64,000 bases of DNA from Areca catechu (GCA_021397845.1 CM038044.1:59247851-59311850), one strand, 5' to 3'. Positions 24,360 to 35,040 are shown, counted from the first letter of the stretch. Notes: generated by a model from the letters alone, not told the origin. Made by a program: numbers and translations.

Positions 24360-25385
24360 GGACGACCTCCAGCACTGGCGAGCCTAGCTCCTCGGCATCA
24401 AAGACTAGATAACCTCCAGCACCGGCGAGCCCAGCTCCCCGGCATCAAAGACTGGATGACCTCCGGCACCGGCGAGCCTGGCTCCTCGGCAACAAAGACC
24501 GGATGACCTACGGCATCGACGAGCCTAGCTTCCCATCATCAAAGACCGGATGACCTCCGGCACTGGCGAGCCTAGCTCCTCGGCATCAAAGATTGGATGA
24601 GCTCCGGCACCGGTGAGCCTAGCTCCTCGGCATCAAAGACCGGATGAGCTCTAGCACCTGCAAGCCTAGCTCACCGGCATCAAAGACCGGATGACCTCCG
24701 GCACCGACGAGCCTAGCTCCTCGCCATCAAAGACCAGACGACCTCCGGCATCGGCGAGCCCAGCTCCTTGGCATCAAAGATCGGACGACCTCTGGCACCG
24801 ACGGCCTAGCTCCTCGGCATCAAGACCGGATGACCTCCAGCACCGACGAGCCTAGCTCCAAGGCATCAAAGACCGGACGACCTACGACACCGATGAGCCT
24901 AGCTCCCCGGCATCAAAGACCGGACGTCCTCCGGCACCGGCGAGCAAAGCTCCCCAGCATCAAAGACCGGACAACCTCTGGCACCGGCGAGCCCAGCTCC
25001 CAGGCATCAAAGACCGGACAACCTTCGGCACCGGCGAGCCCAGCTCCCAGGCATCAAAGATCGAATGACCTCCGGCACCTGCTAGCCTAGCTCCTTGGCA
25101 TCAGAGATCGGATGACCTTAGGCATCGGCGAGCCCAGCTCCCCAGCATCAAAGACCAGACGACCTCCGGCACCGGTGAGCCTAGCTCCCTGGCATCAAAG
25201 ACTGGATGACCTCCACTCCAGCAAGCCTAGCTTCACTTCATCAAAAATCGGACGACCTCCGGTACCGACGAGCCTAGCTCCCTGGCATCAAAGACCTGAC
25301 GACCTCCAGCACCGGCGAGCCCAACTCCCCGGCATCAAAGACCGGATGATCCTCTGGTACCGGTGAGCCCATCTCCCCGGCAAAT
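24360..25385 (+). repeat. 47-bp tandem array in the Tat element
   Basis: About 22 head-to-tail units of 47 bp occupy the region just after integrase. A unit reads roughly GACCGGATGACCTCCGGCAC, CGGCGAGCCTAGCTCCT, CGGCATCAAA. Units differ by a few substitutions, and the period is nearly constant. Because 47 is not a multiple of three, the frame shifts at each unit. Open frames through it (for example 86 codons from 24,830) are artefacts. Tat-lineage elements are known to carry satellite-like arrays in this 3' non-coding region. Confidence 0.92.
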
Positions 25386-25734
25386 GACCTGTGAAACCCC
25401 CAGGAACTCAGCACCTACGAGCCCAACTCCAAGATGCCTGCTCAAGACTAGAGCTCGAACTCCGGCCAAGGGCACACCCGAGCCACGCAACTCATCACCT
25501 ACAACACCCCCAAGCTTGGCCTCATGATGACAGCCGAAGCCGGGCACTGTCCTCTGCCAAGTCCGCTCTCACAAGCCCAAGATGCCTAGACCGGAGCCGA
25601 GCGCGAGCTTCTACCGAAGGCGGACCCCTCGAGATCGGGACCTGTGGTCAGGAGTCAAGCTTAGCATCCTCCGCCGCAAGGTGCCCCTCCAAGCTCAAGT
25701 CCCCTGGGCTAGGCGGCATCATCGCCGATCAAAG
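25386..25734 (+). repeat. LTR-like segment inside the array
   Basis: Between two blocks of the 47-bp repeat, bases about 25,579-25,725 resemble part of this element's own LTR (17,641-17,785 and 29,708-29,850). The shared order is GATGCC, CGGAGC.GAGC, GGCGGACC(A)CCTCGAG, GGTCAGGAGTCAAGCTTA, CCTCCGCCG and CCCCTGGGC. It is diverged, lacks LTR ends and has no duplication at its edges. A copied LTR fragment or common ancestry of the array and the LTR U3 are both possible. Confidence 0.6.
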
Positions 25735-25905
25735 ATCGGACGACCTCCAGCATCGGCAAGCCTAGCTCCTCGACATCAAAGACCAGAGAAGAGGGCTCTG
25801 GCACAAAGACCCGGGAAGCCCCCAAGCACCGGCGAGCCTAGCTCCTCAGCACTAAAGACCGGATGACCCTCCGGCACTGGCGAGCCTAGCTCCCCGGCAA
25901 AGGAC
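25735..25905 (+). repeat. 47-bp array, second block
   Basis: Three to four further units of the same 47-bp family occur here (GATCGGACGACCTCCAGCAT, CGGCAAGCCTAGCTCCTCG), including one with a small insertion near 25,795. They show the array originally continued or was interrupted by the LTR-like segment. Confidence 0.75.
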
Positions 25906-26709
25906 CTATGAAGACCCCAAGCACTTAGTGCCTCCGAGCCCAACTGCAAGATGCCAAGGCCTAGAACTCAAATTTCCAACACTGCAATTCTCAAGCATCG
26001 GCATCCTTGGAACTAGCTCCGAGACACTAAGTTCCAAGACTCAGGCTTCTGATATCTAGGATCTCAGCCTTTGGCACCGCCAAGCCTAGCTCCAAGACGG
26101 CGACCATTGAATTATGTCCCTGAGCAACTGGGTCCAAAGCCAACACTCATCGATGGTGTGACCTCTAGCTCAATGCCGTGTCCGTGCCAATCGAAGTTCC
26201 TGACTCCCATCTCGGACCTCCCTACCCTGAGAAGAAAAAAGTAGCAAAGAAAGGGGAGAGAAGAGAGAAAGGGGACATTCCACATTGCAGATGATGGAGA
26301 CACCATGATTACAAAAGTGCATTTCATTACTGGAAGAGTTGATTACACTATTTTCTGGGCCTCGACAGGCCGGGTGACCTTATCAAAAAAAAAAAAAGGA
26401 GGAAATCCTATCCTAAGCAGCCAGCTCCTTTTCCCAGCATTGCACGGCTATGACCTCTCCCTCCTCCACCTCCATCGCTTGGGCATGTTCCTGGGCAACC
26501 TCTACTAGATGAGTAGGTTCAGCTACTGAAGCCATTAGGATCGGATCAGCAACCCCCGACTATGGTGCAGGTGCTGCCCTCGCTACCGTCGATGTCAGCT
26601 CCTTGGGGCCGGGCACCGTCGAGGTCGCTGGGATGCTAGCCTCGGCTGGAGTAGCTTCCTGCCCTGCCACCACCATCTTCGTTGCGGTGGAAGCTTTCTT
26701 TCCTAGAGT
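25906..26709. other. Tat element 3' non-coding region
   Basis: No gene is supported here. The first 200 bases hold a degraded text related to the array words (CCAAGCCTAGCTCCAAGA). At 26,384-26,397 there is an A-run followed by GGAGG. The antisense gene's stop lies just to the right, so this stretch would contain its 3' untranslated region and polyadenylation signals. I saw no clear signal. Confidence 0.4.
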
Positions 26710-27303
26710 CTAGAGCACGGCCAACCGCTCCTCAGATAGAATACCCGACAGCTGCTGGTGGCAATAGGCGAACCACTTAGCAAAGGAGTCCATCGCCGCC
26801 TCCTTGAAATCTTTGAGGTACTCAGGAGAAGCTTTGAAGGCGGCCACAGCACCAGCAACATCCATTCTGGTGCCCTGCGCCTTGCTTCTTTCGATGGCCA
26901 CCAGGTCCTCTACGTGCTCGGCCTGACAGATTACCGTCGCCATTCCCTTTCTGGCGACCTCAGCGGCATGATTGGCATCAGCAACCTTCTTCTCGACCTC
27001 AGTAGCCATCCCCTCAGCCTCACCTGCCATCTTTTTTGCGGCCGCCACCTTCCTCTCAGACTCAACCTGGAGTTCCTTCAGCCAAGTCCTCTTCGATTCG
27101 AGCTCACTTTCGAGCTCCTTCTTTGCCTGGACGAGGTCACTAACCTCGACTGTGAGACTCTTATTTCTGACGTGGGCATCCTGGGCATCTTGGCTCTTCT
27201 CTCTCGCCTCAGCTCGTAGAGACTCAAGCTCGGCCAGTTGCTCCTTCTCCCTTCTGGCCCAATTCCGGTAGAAGTCCCGGATGAGGAGGAGCTCTCTGCC
27301 TTG

Positions 27304-27385
27304 CTGCATCGAGGAAGGGGTGTCAGCTGTCAAGCAAGAAGAAAAATAAGTAATTTGAAAAAGCAATGACGAGCGAAGGACTTAC
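27304..27385 (-). other. Probable intron in the antisense gene
   Basis: On the minus strand, GTAAGTCC after ...CTCTATGCT begins an 82-base segment with a T-rich 3' half and ends at GATGCAG. Both sides are then in the same phase: LYA joins QGRELLLIRDFYRNW. A nearer AG (TTGACAG) exists but puts the next exon out of frame. Confidence 0.6.
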
Positions 27386-27981
27386 AGCATAGAGGTTCGT
27401 GAACGTCGCACCGATGATATCGCCCAGGAGCCTCCTGCTTCTGTCTCGCTTGTCGTAGGACTGGATGGAGAAGTCCATCATCCGCTCTGCGAGGTTGGGA
27501 TCCTTCACCATAGATATGTTTGGCCCCAATTTGAAGGGGTCCTGCCCGTAATCTCTGTCTCTAGTCCTCGCTGTCTCAGCTCCTTCATCAGTGGGTGGCG
27601 CCCTCGGCACTAACGACGAGACTGGTGCAGTATCAGACTGCACTTGGGGCACTGGCCTGATCTCTTCTGGGCCCTCCTCCTCCTCAATGTTAACGACCTC
27701 CGGGGTCGGGGGTGCCGACCTGGTGGCAGCGGCAGTCGATCTCGCACGGGCCACCATCTCAAGCTCGGGCACCACCATTGGCTCACACTGCCCGGCAGGT
27801 GCGGGAATGGGCTCAACTGCCCTTTTCCATCATTATTCCTGAACCGGCGCATCTACCCCGGCCTACACCGGCCTTGCCTCATCTTCAACTCGAGCCCTCT
27901 TCAGAGCGGGCTCACTTGCCTCAGCAGCCTGCTCTCGTTCCTCAAAAAATGAGAGCAGCTCATCCATCGAAAACTTCATTT

Positions 27982-28122
27982 CTGCACTAGAGGGAACGAG
28001 GTCAACCCAGCAACAACAGCAAAAAAAAAATGATGAAAAATGAAATGAAATGAAAATGATGAATGAAATGAAGAAAGAAAAATAAATAAGAAACGGTGGT
28101 GGGGTGGCCAAGTCGAACTTAC
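27982..28122 (-). other. Probable intron in the antisense gene
   Basis: The minus-strand donor CCGG/GTAAGT is followed by a long T-rich run and the acceptor TGCAG. Splicing keeps phase 1 and joins MQEP to MKFSMDELLSFFEERE. The pyrimidine tract (28,020-28,080, A-rich on the plus strand) is unusually pure. Confidence 0.65.
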
Positions 28123-29037
28123 CCGGCTCCTGCATCGAGCTGACCCCAGCCTCACGAAGATTCTGCTCTGACAGTAAGACCTCCAGTGATGGGATCTCGG
28201 CCGATCTAGCAGGTCATACATATCGAGGTCGGCAGCTTCGACAGAGGAGTTCCTGTTCGAAGATCGATCTGGGTCACTCCAAACCCAGTCGATCCCCTCT
28301 ACTGAAGCAAAAAAGAACCTACTCTTCCATCCTTTGATGGAAGAGGGGTGTACAAACCTGATGCCCCGAGGGCGGGAAGAAAGGGACCACCACCCATCCT
28401 CGGTGGGGTGGCATTTCAGGGTGAAGAAGGCCCTTAAAAAAGAAAAACAAGCGACAATCCCATGGAAGTGGCATAGAACGATGAAGCAAAATATCATTTT
28501 GATGGCATTGGGGACCAACTGGGCAGGAACAAGTCTGTAGTTGGCTAAGAAAGAAACAAAGAAAGGATGTATAGGGAGGCGGAGATCCCCAGCGAAGGTC
28601 TCCTCATAGAGGGCAATCCGCCGAGGACCATTGGAGGTGACTTGCTCTCTGGGATGAGGGACGGAGAGCCAGATGGATTCGTCGATGCCATAAGCTTCCC
28701 GGATAGACATGAGGTCCTCAGCAGTAATCACCAAAGTGATCCCTCTGGGACCTATCGACAGAGAAGGCTCAGGCTCGGGAAGAGGAACAGAAACAGAAGC
28801 AAAAGTAGGAGCAGGAGCAGGGGGAGAAGCCAAACGAGGAGAAGGAGAAGACTCGGGTTCCCTAATAGACATCAGGCCATGGAAAGGCCTTCTACTAAGC
28901 TCGTACCTCATCACCTCCATTTCCTCTTCAGAAGAAGAAGGAGTTCTCGGTCGGGAAGGTCCGGCCTCGGTCTGGCAAGAGAGATGGGAGTTGGGCCTGA
29001 AGCAGTCCATGGAAGAGAAAGGGAGAGGACAAAGCAA

Positions 29038-29537
29038 CTCCTAAATAACGAAAGGGGGGAAGTGAATGAAGGAAGGCCTACGGTGACTTCTAATATGCAG
29101 AGAAGGAAGAGCTAACCTGCTGAAGCTCAAAGAAAACATCGACGGCCAGAGAAGAAGAAGAAGAGGAAGGCTTCCGTGCGGCTCCGGGCATGAAGAATTT
29201 GGAAAATGAATGTCTTGAAAGGACTTACCCATCCCTTCGAGACAACCTGCATCCGACCATACCGTTACGACTTCCCCAAAAGTCATGCCACGTGTCGCTG
29301 ATAAACGGGGGCAGCGCCCCCACCCGATCGCGGCCGCTTCAGCTTCTGTGCCCGCAATAACTGCTCCCAAGACATGGCCACGCGATGCCCCCGCACAGGC
29401 GTGAAGGATCGCCGAGCAAGGCATCGTCAATATCGGTCATTATTGCACCAGATTTCTCACCTGTCCATGTCAGCACTGCAATTACTCCGTTCGCCCCGAG
29501 CACAACACGACAATAGGACTCGGGAGTGGGGGGCAAA
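29038..29537 (+). other. Tat element pre-LTR region with polypurine tract
   Basis: This region lies between the antisense gene's start and the 3' LTR. It would include the antisense gene's promoter on the minus strand; I see no clear TATA box. It ends with GAGTGGGGGGCAAA (29,524-29,537) directly before TGATGTGG, the expected polypurine tract for plus-strand priming. Confidence 0.7.
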
Positions 29538-30831
29538 TGATGTGGCCAGATCACTGACATGGAGCAAGGAGCCTGACGTGGAGCCCTCATTGGATGCCAC
29601 ACCGGATTACCACCACAGGTCCCTTCGCCGAGCTAAGCTCTCCGATGCCAACAGGGCTGCCCTTCGAAGCCGAGCTCCGTCCTCCACCAGGTTGGTACCC
29701 TCCAGGTCGGGATGCCAAGGTCGGAGCCGAGCTCAAAGCCCACCAGAGGCAGACCTCTCGAGCCCGAGCTCGGGTCCCATGGTCCGGAGTCGAGCTTAAG
29801 CCTCCTCCGCCACGAGGAGCCCCCTCGAGGCCGGGTCCCCTGGCCTGGGTGTGCCTCGTCCACCTCAGCCAGCCCAATCTCGGTCAAAGCTAGGCCCCTC
29901 TGGCCTGGTACCGAGCTCTGCCCCTCTCCGCACAACTAAGCCACTGCAAGGCGGGTCCCCTGTAGGTGGGCCCCATCATCCAAGCTCGGTCTCCAATGCA
30001 AGTCAAGATGTCAACTGCCAAGGGAGCAGCACCTCCCTATCGAAGACAGTGGCGGACCCCCCGAGGACCGTACGACAACACCGCCATGTCACCATTAATG
30101 CCCACGGCCGCCATTCACACCAGGAAGAAGGAAAGCTCACATCAAGGCACTGTGCACCATACCGGCTTGCTGTACGACTGGGAAAAAGACACCAAGGAGC
30201 GCGATCCCCAAGAGCGGTGGCACGACAGTCGAGGACCTGCCAGGTTTCCAGGGAGGGACAAATCGAAGGAATGTCAGAAGCTTGTGGAAGCTTTTCCAGA
30301 TATCTAATAAAGAAGGCATACTGTTGATGGCACGACATCATGTCACACCCATCTGCCAACATGGGAGGACCCCGAGGCAAGCCACAAAAAAGGACCCAGC
30401 CAGTGTAAGCAAAAGGGAGGTAACAACGCTCATTTTTCCAATTTCCAAGCAAGTGCAACACTCTCTCCACGAGAGAACACACAATTTTCCAACAACATAT
30501 CCACCACAAAGGGAAAGATGAGAGGGGGGAGAAGCCAGAGAGGAGGGCAAGATCACCTCGGCCACCACATCACCCAGCTCACTCGCACTCTCATACACTC
30601 CACTCACTCCTCCTAGCATGGAGCTCATCCAGAGGGTCTCGACCAGGAGGACCTGTTCTCCTGGATCGCCACTGACTTGACCATCGGAGTGCCCCCACCG
30701 GAATTCCTGGTCCAGGTTACTGACGTTGCTTCCTTGGAGGTGCCGAGGCACCGGAGGCGTTCCAAAGCGGGCGGACGCGAAACACCCGACGCCATCAGCA
30801 GCTACGAGCCACGACGATCTGGGCGGCAATA
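29538..30831 (+). repeat. Tat element 3' LTR
   Basis: This 1,294-base LTR matches the 5' LTR throughout. It ends GGGCGGCAATA, with the terminal CA changed to TA, followed by the duplication ATTAG. The open frames inside (100-168 codons on both strands) are shared only in part with the 5' LTR and are not genes. Confidence 0.93.
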
Positions 30832-30836
30832 ATTAG

Positions 30837-31206
30837 TTTTTTTGTATATTTCAATAATATATTGTATGTTGACTATGATGTATCTAGGTGTACCATTTAA
30901 TGCATCATTTTTTTGTATGGCATACACTTGTTTGTATTACAAAACTTTTATTTATTTATGGATGACATCTATTTTCTCCTATTTACTTTAATATTGTTTA
31001 ATTACATTAATTGTTTTACATAGAGGGAGCTATCTCCCTAATGCTTTTTGCTGATGATGACTAAAATGGGAAGTAAAATAGGAAAAATAAGATAAATGAA
31101 GAAATATAATACATAAAATAATAAAAAATTATAAATAATGAAAAATTATTGTGAGACAAAAGAAAGAACTTTATGAGAATTGTATGAAAATATTTTGAAA
31201 ATTTTT
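30837..31206 (+). other. Sirevirus-1 3' non-coding region resumes
   Basis: Text continues from 17,477 after the Tat insertion. It is AT-rich and non-coding. It contains TTTTTGCTGATGATGACTAA followed by AATGGGAAG near 31,043-31,073. This resembles the TTTTTGATGATGACAAAAAGG text, read in element sense, between ORF3 and the motif array of Sirevirus-2 (plus strand about 42,668-42,690). Confidence 0.6.
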
Positions 31207-31292
31207 GCTCTAACTTTGAAATTTCAAGAAATTTCTTGATCTGATAATATACTTCTAAATTTTTTAACATGCTTTGAAAAATGCTCTGAAAC

Positions 31293-31327
<35 letters not shown>

Positions 31328-31975
31328 AATACTCCGATACCTTCAAAACTCTAATACTTTCACTTATATTTTTAAATTTGCTATGATTCTTTTCACTTAT
31401 ACTTTTAAAAATTTTGCTCTAGTACTTTCATGTTAATATATCACTCTAATATTTTTGAAACATATGAAACTATATTTCTCTGATACTCATTATTTTGATT
31501 GCTTTGATACTTATCATTTTGACTCTGATATTTTCAATACCTATCATACTGAAATTATCTATTATTTTGCTTTGATATTATCATTTTACTTTACTCTAAT
31601 ACATTATATTCTAATACCATGGAATAATATTATTATTTTAATACTTTGCTCTGAAACTCTATTTGATACTCTTTAATATGTTGGCAATGATCAATTAAAA
31701 GTGAAAGCATGCACCGATACTTCAACTATTTGCTCTGATACTCCTTGCTTGCTCTAATACTTGATTCATAACTCATATAATACATGATATGATACTTATT
31801 CCAAAATTTATATACTTTGATTCATAATCCATCTAATTTTCTTTGATACTTAATTTGCAATTTACTTGCTCTAATAATCTTTCTACAATCCATATGCTTT
31901 GATACTCAAACCTTAATTCCTTAAAAAAGTTGTTCTAATATTTTTAAAACACTCTAAGTTTGCTCTAACAATCTT
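31207..31975 (+). repeat. GCTCTGATACT-like motif array of Sirevirus-1
   Basis: At least 20 degenerate copies of GCTYTGATACTT occur over 770 bases at irregular spacing of about 20-50. Examples: 31,283 GCTCTGAAACT, 31,331 ACTCCGATACC, 31,347 ACTCTAATACT, 31,416 GCTCTAGTACT, 31,501 GCTTTGATACT, 31,569 GCTTTGATATT, 31,648 GCTCTGAAACT, 31,732 GCTCTGATACT, 31,751 GCTCTAATACT, 31,896 GCTTTGATACT. The array lies between ORF3 and the polypurine tract. The word equals the 3' end of plant initiator tRNA-Met (GCUCUGAUACCA) over 10 bases. An AT microsatellite interrupts it at 31,298-31,324. Confidence 0.75.
31298..31324. repeat. (AT)n microsatellite
   Basis: A pure AT dinucleotide run of about 13 units lies inside the Sirevirus-1 motif array. 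It is a simple sequence repeat with no other role visible. Confidence 0.95.
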
Positions 31976-32042
31976 TTAAAGAGTATTATATTAGGTTTAA
32001 TTTTATCTACTTATATAGTCAAAGTTTTATCATTACCATCAT

Positions 32043-32054
32043 AAAGGGAGAGAT
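32043..32054 (+). other. Sirevirus-1 polypurine tract
   Basis: AAAGGGAGAGAT directly precedes TGTTGATCCC, the LTR start. Sirevirus-2 has GAGAAGGAAAGAT before TGTTGACTAC in the equivalent place, so both the tract and the LTR start are conserved. Confidence 0.85.
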
Positions 32055-33382
32055 TGTTGATCCCAATGATTGATTTTGATGAATAATAAAATATTTGAGT
32101 ATATAATGTTACTAATGAACTACTTGGAGTAATGTTTTAGAAAAAAGTTAAGGGTAACAATAATTAATTTAAAATATAAGATTTTTAAGATAAAAAGATG
32201 TTAAAAAGTACTTGAATTTTATGTGAAAATAGTGTGTTGGGACTTGGAATTAAAATTCTTTTGGAAAATCAAAGTTTTAGCTCATATTGGAAGAGTTTTA
32301 GCTTGGGACTATAGAGTTTCTGTCGATACATTGCCAAGCTGACTCAAATGGAATTTGAGTCGAGTCGATAGGGGGAGCTAATTATATAGAAAGCTAAATT
32401 ATGGAGGCTAACTGATAAGCCAACTAAAATATCAATTGAGTCAACTTAGATGGAATCTAAGTTGACTCCACATATTTGAGACAACTCAATAGTGAAAAAT
32501 AGAAAGTAATTTTTTAGAGAAAGAAGACCGAGTCACTCAACGGAGAATTGAAATAACTCAGATATGATCCGAGTCAACTTAATAGTGATCTGAGTCGACT
32601 CGAGAACTATTGACAAGCATAATAACTAGTTCTACAGAAAGTTCAGATTGATCTAGTTTTGATTCAAATGGCTATATTTTATTCTCCAATGGATAAAAAT
32701 AACTAATTTTATCTTAGAAGCATACTCAAAGGCTACCAAACTCATTGAAGATAACTACTACCATCAATCAATCTTAGAATATTCTAAGTATCATCAAGAA
32801 CAAAGAGAAAACAAAAATTCTTGATTTAAGAGCTCCCACTTCCAACCACCAGAAGTGATTCTATCAATCATTGGCTTCCCAATAAGGAGACAGGTATTGA
32901 AGCTTCCAAAGATTCCTTAGTGTCTCCTCTTTTGACCATAAGTATTTATTCTTATTCTTTTCAAGAAGTTGTTTGTACTCTAACTGTTCTTTCTTTGTTC
33001 TTATTTTCTTAGCTTCAGTTGGCGACTAAAGTTAGAGGTTTAAGCCAATGATTAGCTTGTGAGGTTTTGAATTGTGAGCCTTAAAAAATAATTTGTAAGT
33101 GTTTTGGTTTGTAAGCCCGAGAAAATAAACTGACTATAATCTTTGAAAAAGATTATAATAATAATTTCCTAGGGAAGACTTGAAAAGTGGACTAGGTGCC
33201 GAGGGCACCGAACCACTATAAAATTTATTATGTTATGATTATTGTCTTATGCATTTACTTTAATTGTAGTACTTTTTGCACACAATTCTACACACCTTCA
33301 CTTTACAAGAAACACATATTTGAGTTTTAATTCTTAAAAAATCCAATTCACCTCCTCTTTTAGGTTGTCTAGCTAGGCAACA
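32055..33382 (+). repeat. Sirevirus-1 3' LTR
   Basis: This 1,328-base LTR starts TGTTGATCCCAATGATTGAT and ends CTAGCTAGGCAACA. Its last 40 bases (ATTCACCTCCTCTTTTAGGT onward) match the end of the Sirevirus-2 LTR in element sense. Its first 60 bases also match (TTGATTTTGATGAATAA). The U3 part carries TTGACTC/GAGTCAA palindromes, including a 14-base-arm hairpin at 32,438-32,468 and GAGTCGACTC at 32,592-32,601. No 5' partner LTR is in the window. Confidence 0.85.
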
Positions 33383-34232
33383 AATGGATCAAGCCTGAGT
33401 CATTAGGCTGATCTATTCAATTCTTGTTGACCAATATGTCTAAGGCAGGTCTTGAATGATGGTTTTTATATGGGACCATGCTAACTTGGCCAACTTGGTG
33501 TCAAAGGCAAGCAATGGGTTGTCTTCTATCTATCTCATTTACTTAGCCAACTTGGTTGATTAATTTTTGAATATAGTTGCTTATTGATTCATGTTCATGT
33601 ATACTGACTAGGTTTGCTAGACATAAGATTGGATTAACTTGAACTGGTTAGTCAAATATGAGATTGTGTTGATTGATCTAGATGAGACTTAAACCCAAAC
33701 CTCCCTACAAATATTAACTCTTAGGGCTTCAACCATTGTAGGTGTGCGGGTGTCCTACTGTGTTGATTATTCTCGACTAGTTATAGAGGTTAGTTATACT
33801 GGAAAGATACAACCACCACATTAGCATGAGTTATTGCAAGGTATTGATGGGGTTGGGCCTAATAATCAGGCATGGTAAGGGTCCCAATGATGGCTTTTCC
33901 TATGCATTAATGCTGGATCTAGCTTAACTAAAGATTGGGCTATTAACCAAGCATGATAAGGCTTCATGACTTAGAGATCGAGTCATCGTAATATGCTTGA
34001 GAAGTATTGGATAAGAGTTGTCTACTCATTAGTATAACATGTCACCAATAACTGAGCATGGTAAGGTACTGCATATCGATGGGACTGTAGTATGCACTGG
34101 AAATCTTAGTCATGTAGGGGTTCCTACATCTCCACGAGGTAGTTTATGAGATTTGTAAAAATTATGGGAGTCTAAATTATTTTTTAAAATTTATAGAATA
34201 ATTAAATTGAGTACAAATATCTATTTTGAACC
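33383..34232 (+). other. Copia-3 leader or adjoining unassigned DNA
   Basis: This stretch lies between the Sirevirus-1 LTR end and the Copia-3 gag start. No gene is seen. It is rich in TGGTTGAT/CTTGGTCAA words. It probably includes the Copia-3 leader, but no LTR edge or primer site is recognisable; TATGAGATTTGTAAAAATTATGG near 34,146 is the only leader-like text. Sirevirus-1 may have removed or displaced the 5' LTR. Confidence 0.4.
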
Positions 34233-35040
34233 ATGTCAGTCTCCAACCTATTAGCTCACATCATTGAGTCCAACTGACTAATTGGCCTTAAACTACAAAG
34301 ACTGGTTTAGAAATCTTAAGATAGTCTTGAGTCCAGAGAAGTTTGGTATGTGCTTGGACTAGGATCTCTCATCTTACCTGACCATCCTAGTTCTTGTCAA
34401 TCAGCAGCACATGAGAAATGAATGGAAGATGATAACAAAGTGAAGTTTTACATGCTAGCTTCCATGTCAAATGAGTTGTAGAGTCAGCATGAGGATAGCC
34501 TACTGCCTAGGGCATGATTACTCACCTGCAAGAGTTGTATGGTGAGTAGAGCTATATAGCATATTTTGAGGTCTCTAAAAGATTTTTTAATACCAAAATA
34601 TATAAAAGGTAGTCTGTCCATGATCATTGTTTGACAATGATCAAGAAATTAAATAGCTAGAGAGTTTGAGCATTCCGATTTATAGGGAATTGCAAGTAGA
34701 TTTGATCCTCTAGTCCCTTACTAGTTTATTTGCACAGTCATTATGAACTATAATATGAATAAGTTAAACTACACTTTACCTAAGTTGTTGAACATGTTGG
34801 TAAATAATGAGGGGACATTAAAGAGTTCAAGAAACTCTATTCTAGCTATGGAGCATATATCTTTCTCCAATAGAAAGTCTACTTGGAAGAAAAAGAAGAA
34901 GCCTGCAAAGAGGTAGAAAAAGGAGAACAAGTCGAAGAAGGACACTCCAAAGAAGGCTACTGCTAGCAAGGGAAAGTGTTTCCACTATAACATAGATGGC
35001 CAATGAAAGTGAAATTATCTACTATTCCTAGAGAGCCCGA
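34233..35040 (+). pseudogene. Copia-3 gag remnant
   Basis: From the ATG at 34,233 the frame reads MSVSNLLAHIIESN, then after a stop NYKDWFRNLKIVLSPEKFGM and SYLTILVLVNQQHMRNEWKM, the standard Ty1/copia capsid start. A lysine-rich stretch near 34,880-34,960 leads to a damaged zinc knuckle at 34,975-35,015 (CFHYNIDGQ, with the second cysteine changed to tyrosine, the histidine to glutamine, and stops). Multiple stops show it is dead. Confidence 0.8.

Larger units (their letters stand above)
26710..29037 (-). pseudogene. Antisense gene of the Tat element (Transposase_28-like)
   Basis: This gene is encoded opposite to gag-pol. The first exon (ORF from 29,037) has SRRPFHGLMSIREPESSPSP, ITAEDLMSIREAYGI, and ALYEETFAGDLRLPIHPFFV, the pattern of the plant 'putative gypsy type transposon' family. 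Two GT-AG introns fit: 28,122-27,982 (donor CCGG/GTAAGT, phase 1) and 27,385-27,304 (donor GCT/GTAAGT, acceptor GATGCAG). The last exon (to 26,710) is a heptad-rich coiled coil ending with ASPEYLKDFKEAAMDSFAKW. Stops near 27,845 and a frame change near 28,200 suggest decay. Such antisense ORFs are known in Grande and related Tat elements; their function is unknown. Confidence 0.75.
17483..30831 (+). mobile_element. Tat-type Ty3/gypsy LTR retrotransposon
   Basis: This is a full-length element of 13,349 bases with LTRs at 17,483-18,762 and 29,538-30,831. It is flanked by the 5-base duplication ATTAG (17,478-17,482 and 30,832-30,836). Order: LTR, primer site, gag, protease, RT, RNase H, a second (archaeal-type) RNase H, integrase, 47-bp array, antisense gene, polypurine tract, LTR. 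A second RNase H and an antisense ORF downstream of integrase are known features of the plant Tat clade (Grande, Retand and Ogre relatives). It is far more GC-rich than its surroundings. Stops, one frameshift and active-site changes make it non-functional. Confidence 0.93.

Noticed and set aside
24360..25385. CRISPR-like array
   Set aside because: Units are contiguous with no unique spacers, and the context is a plant retrotransposon.
25391..25765. 124-codon frame rich in Ser, Arg and Pro
   Set aside because: It covers the LTR-like piece within the satellite array and has no domain or start context.
24830..25866. Open frames of 60-124 codons through the 47-bp repeats
   Set aside because: The period is not a multiple of three, so any frame cycles through the unit. 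Peptides differ by frame, and no domain is visible.
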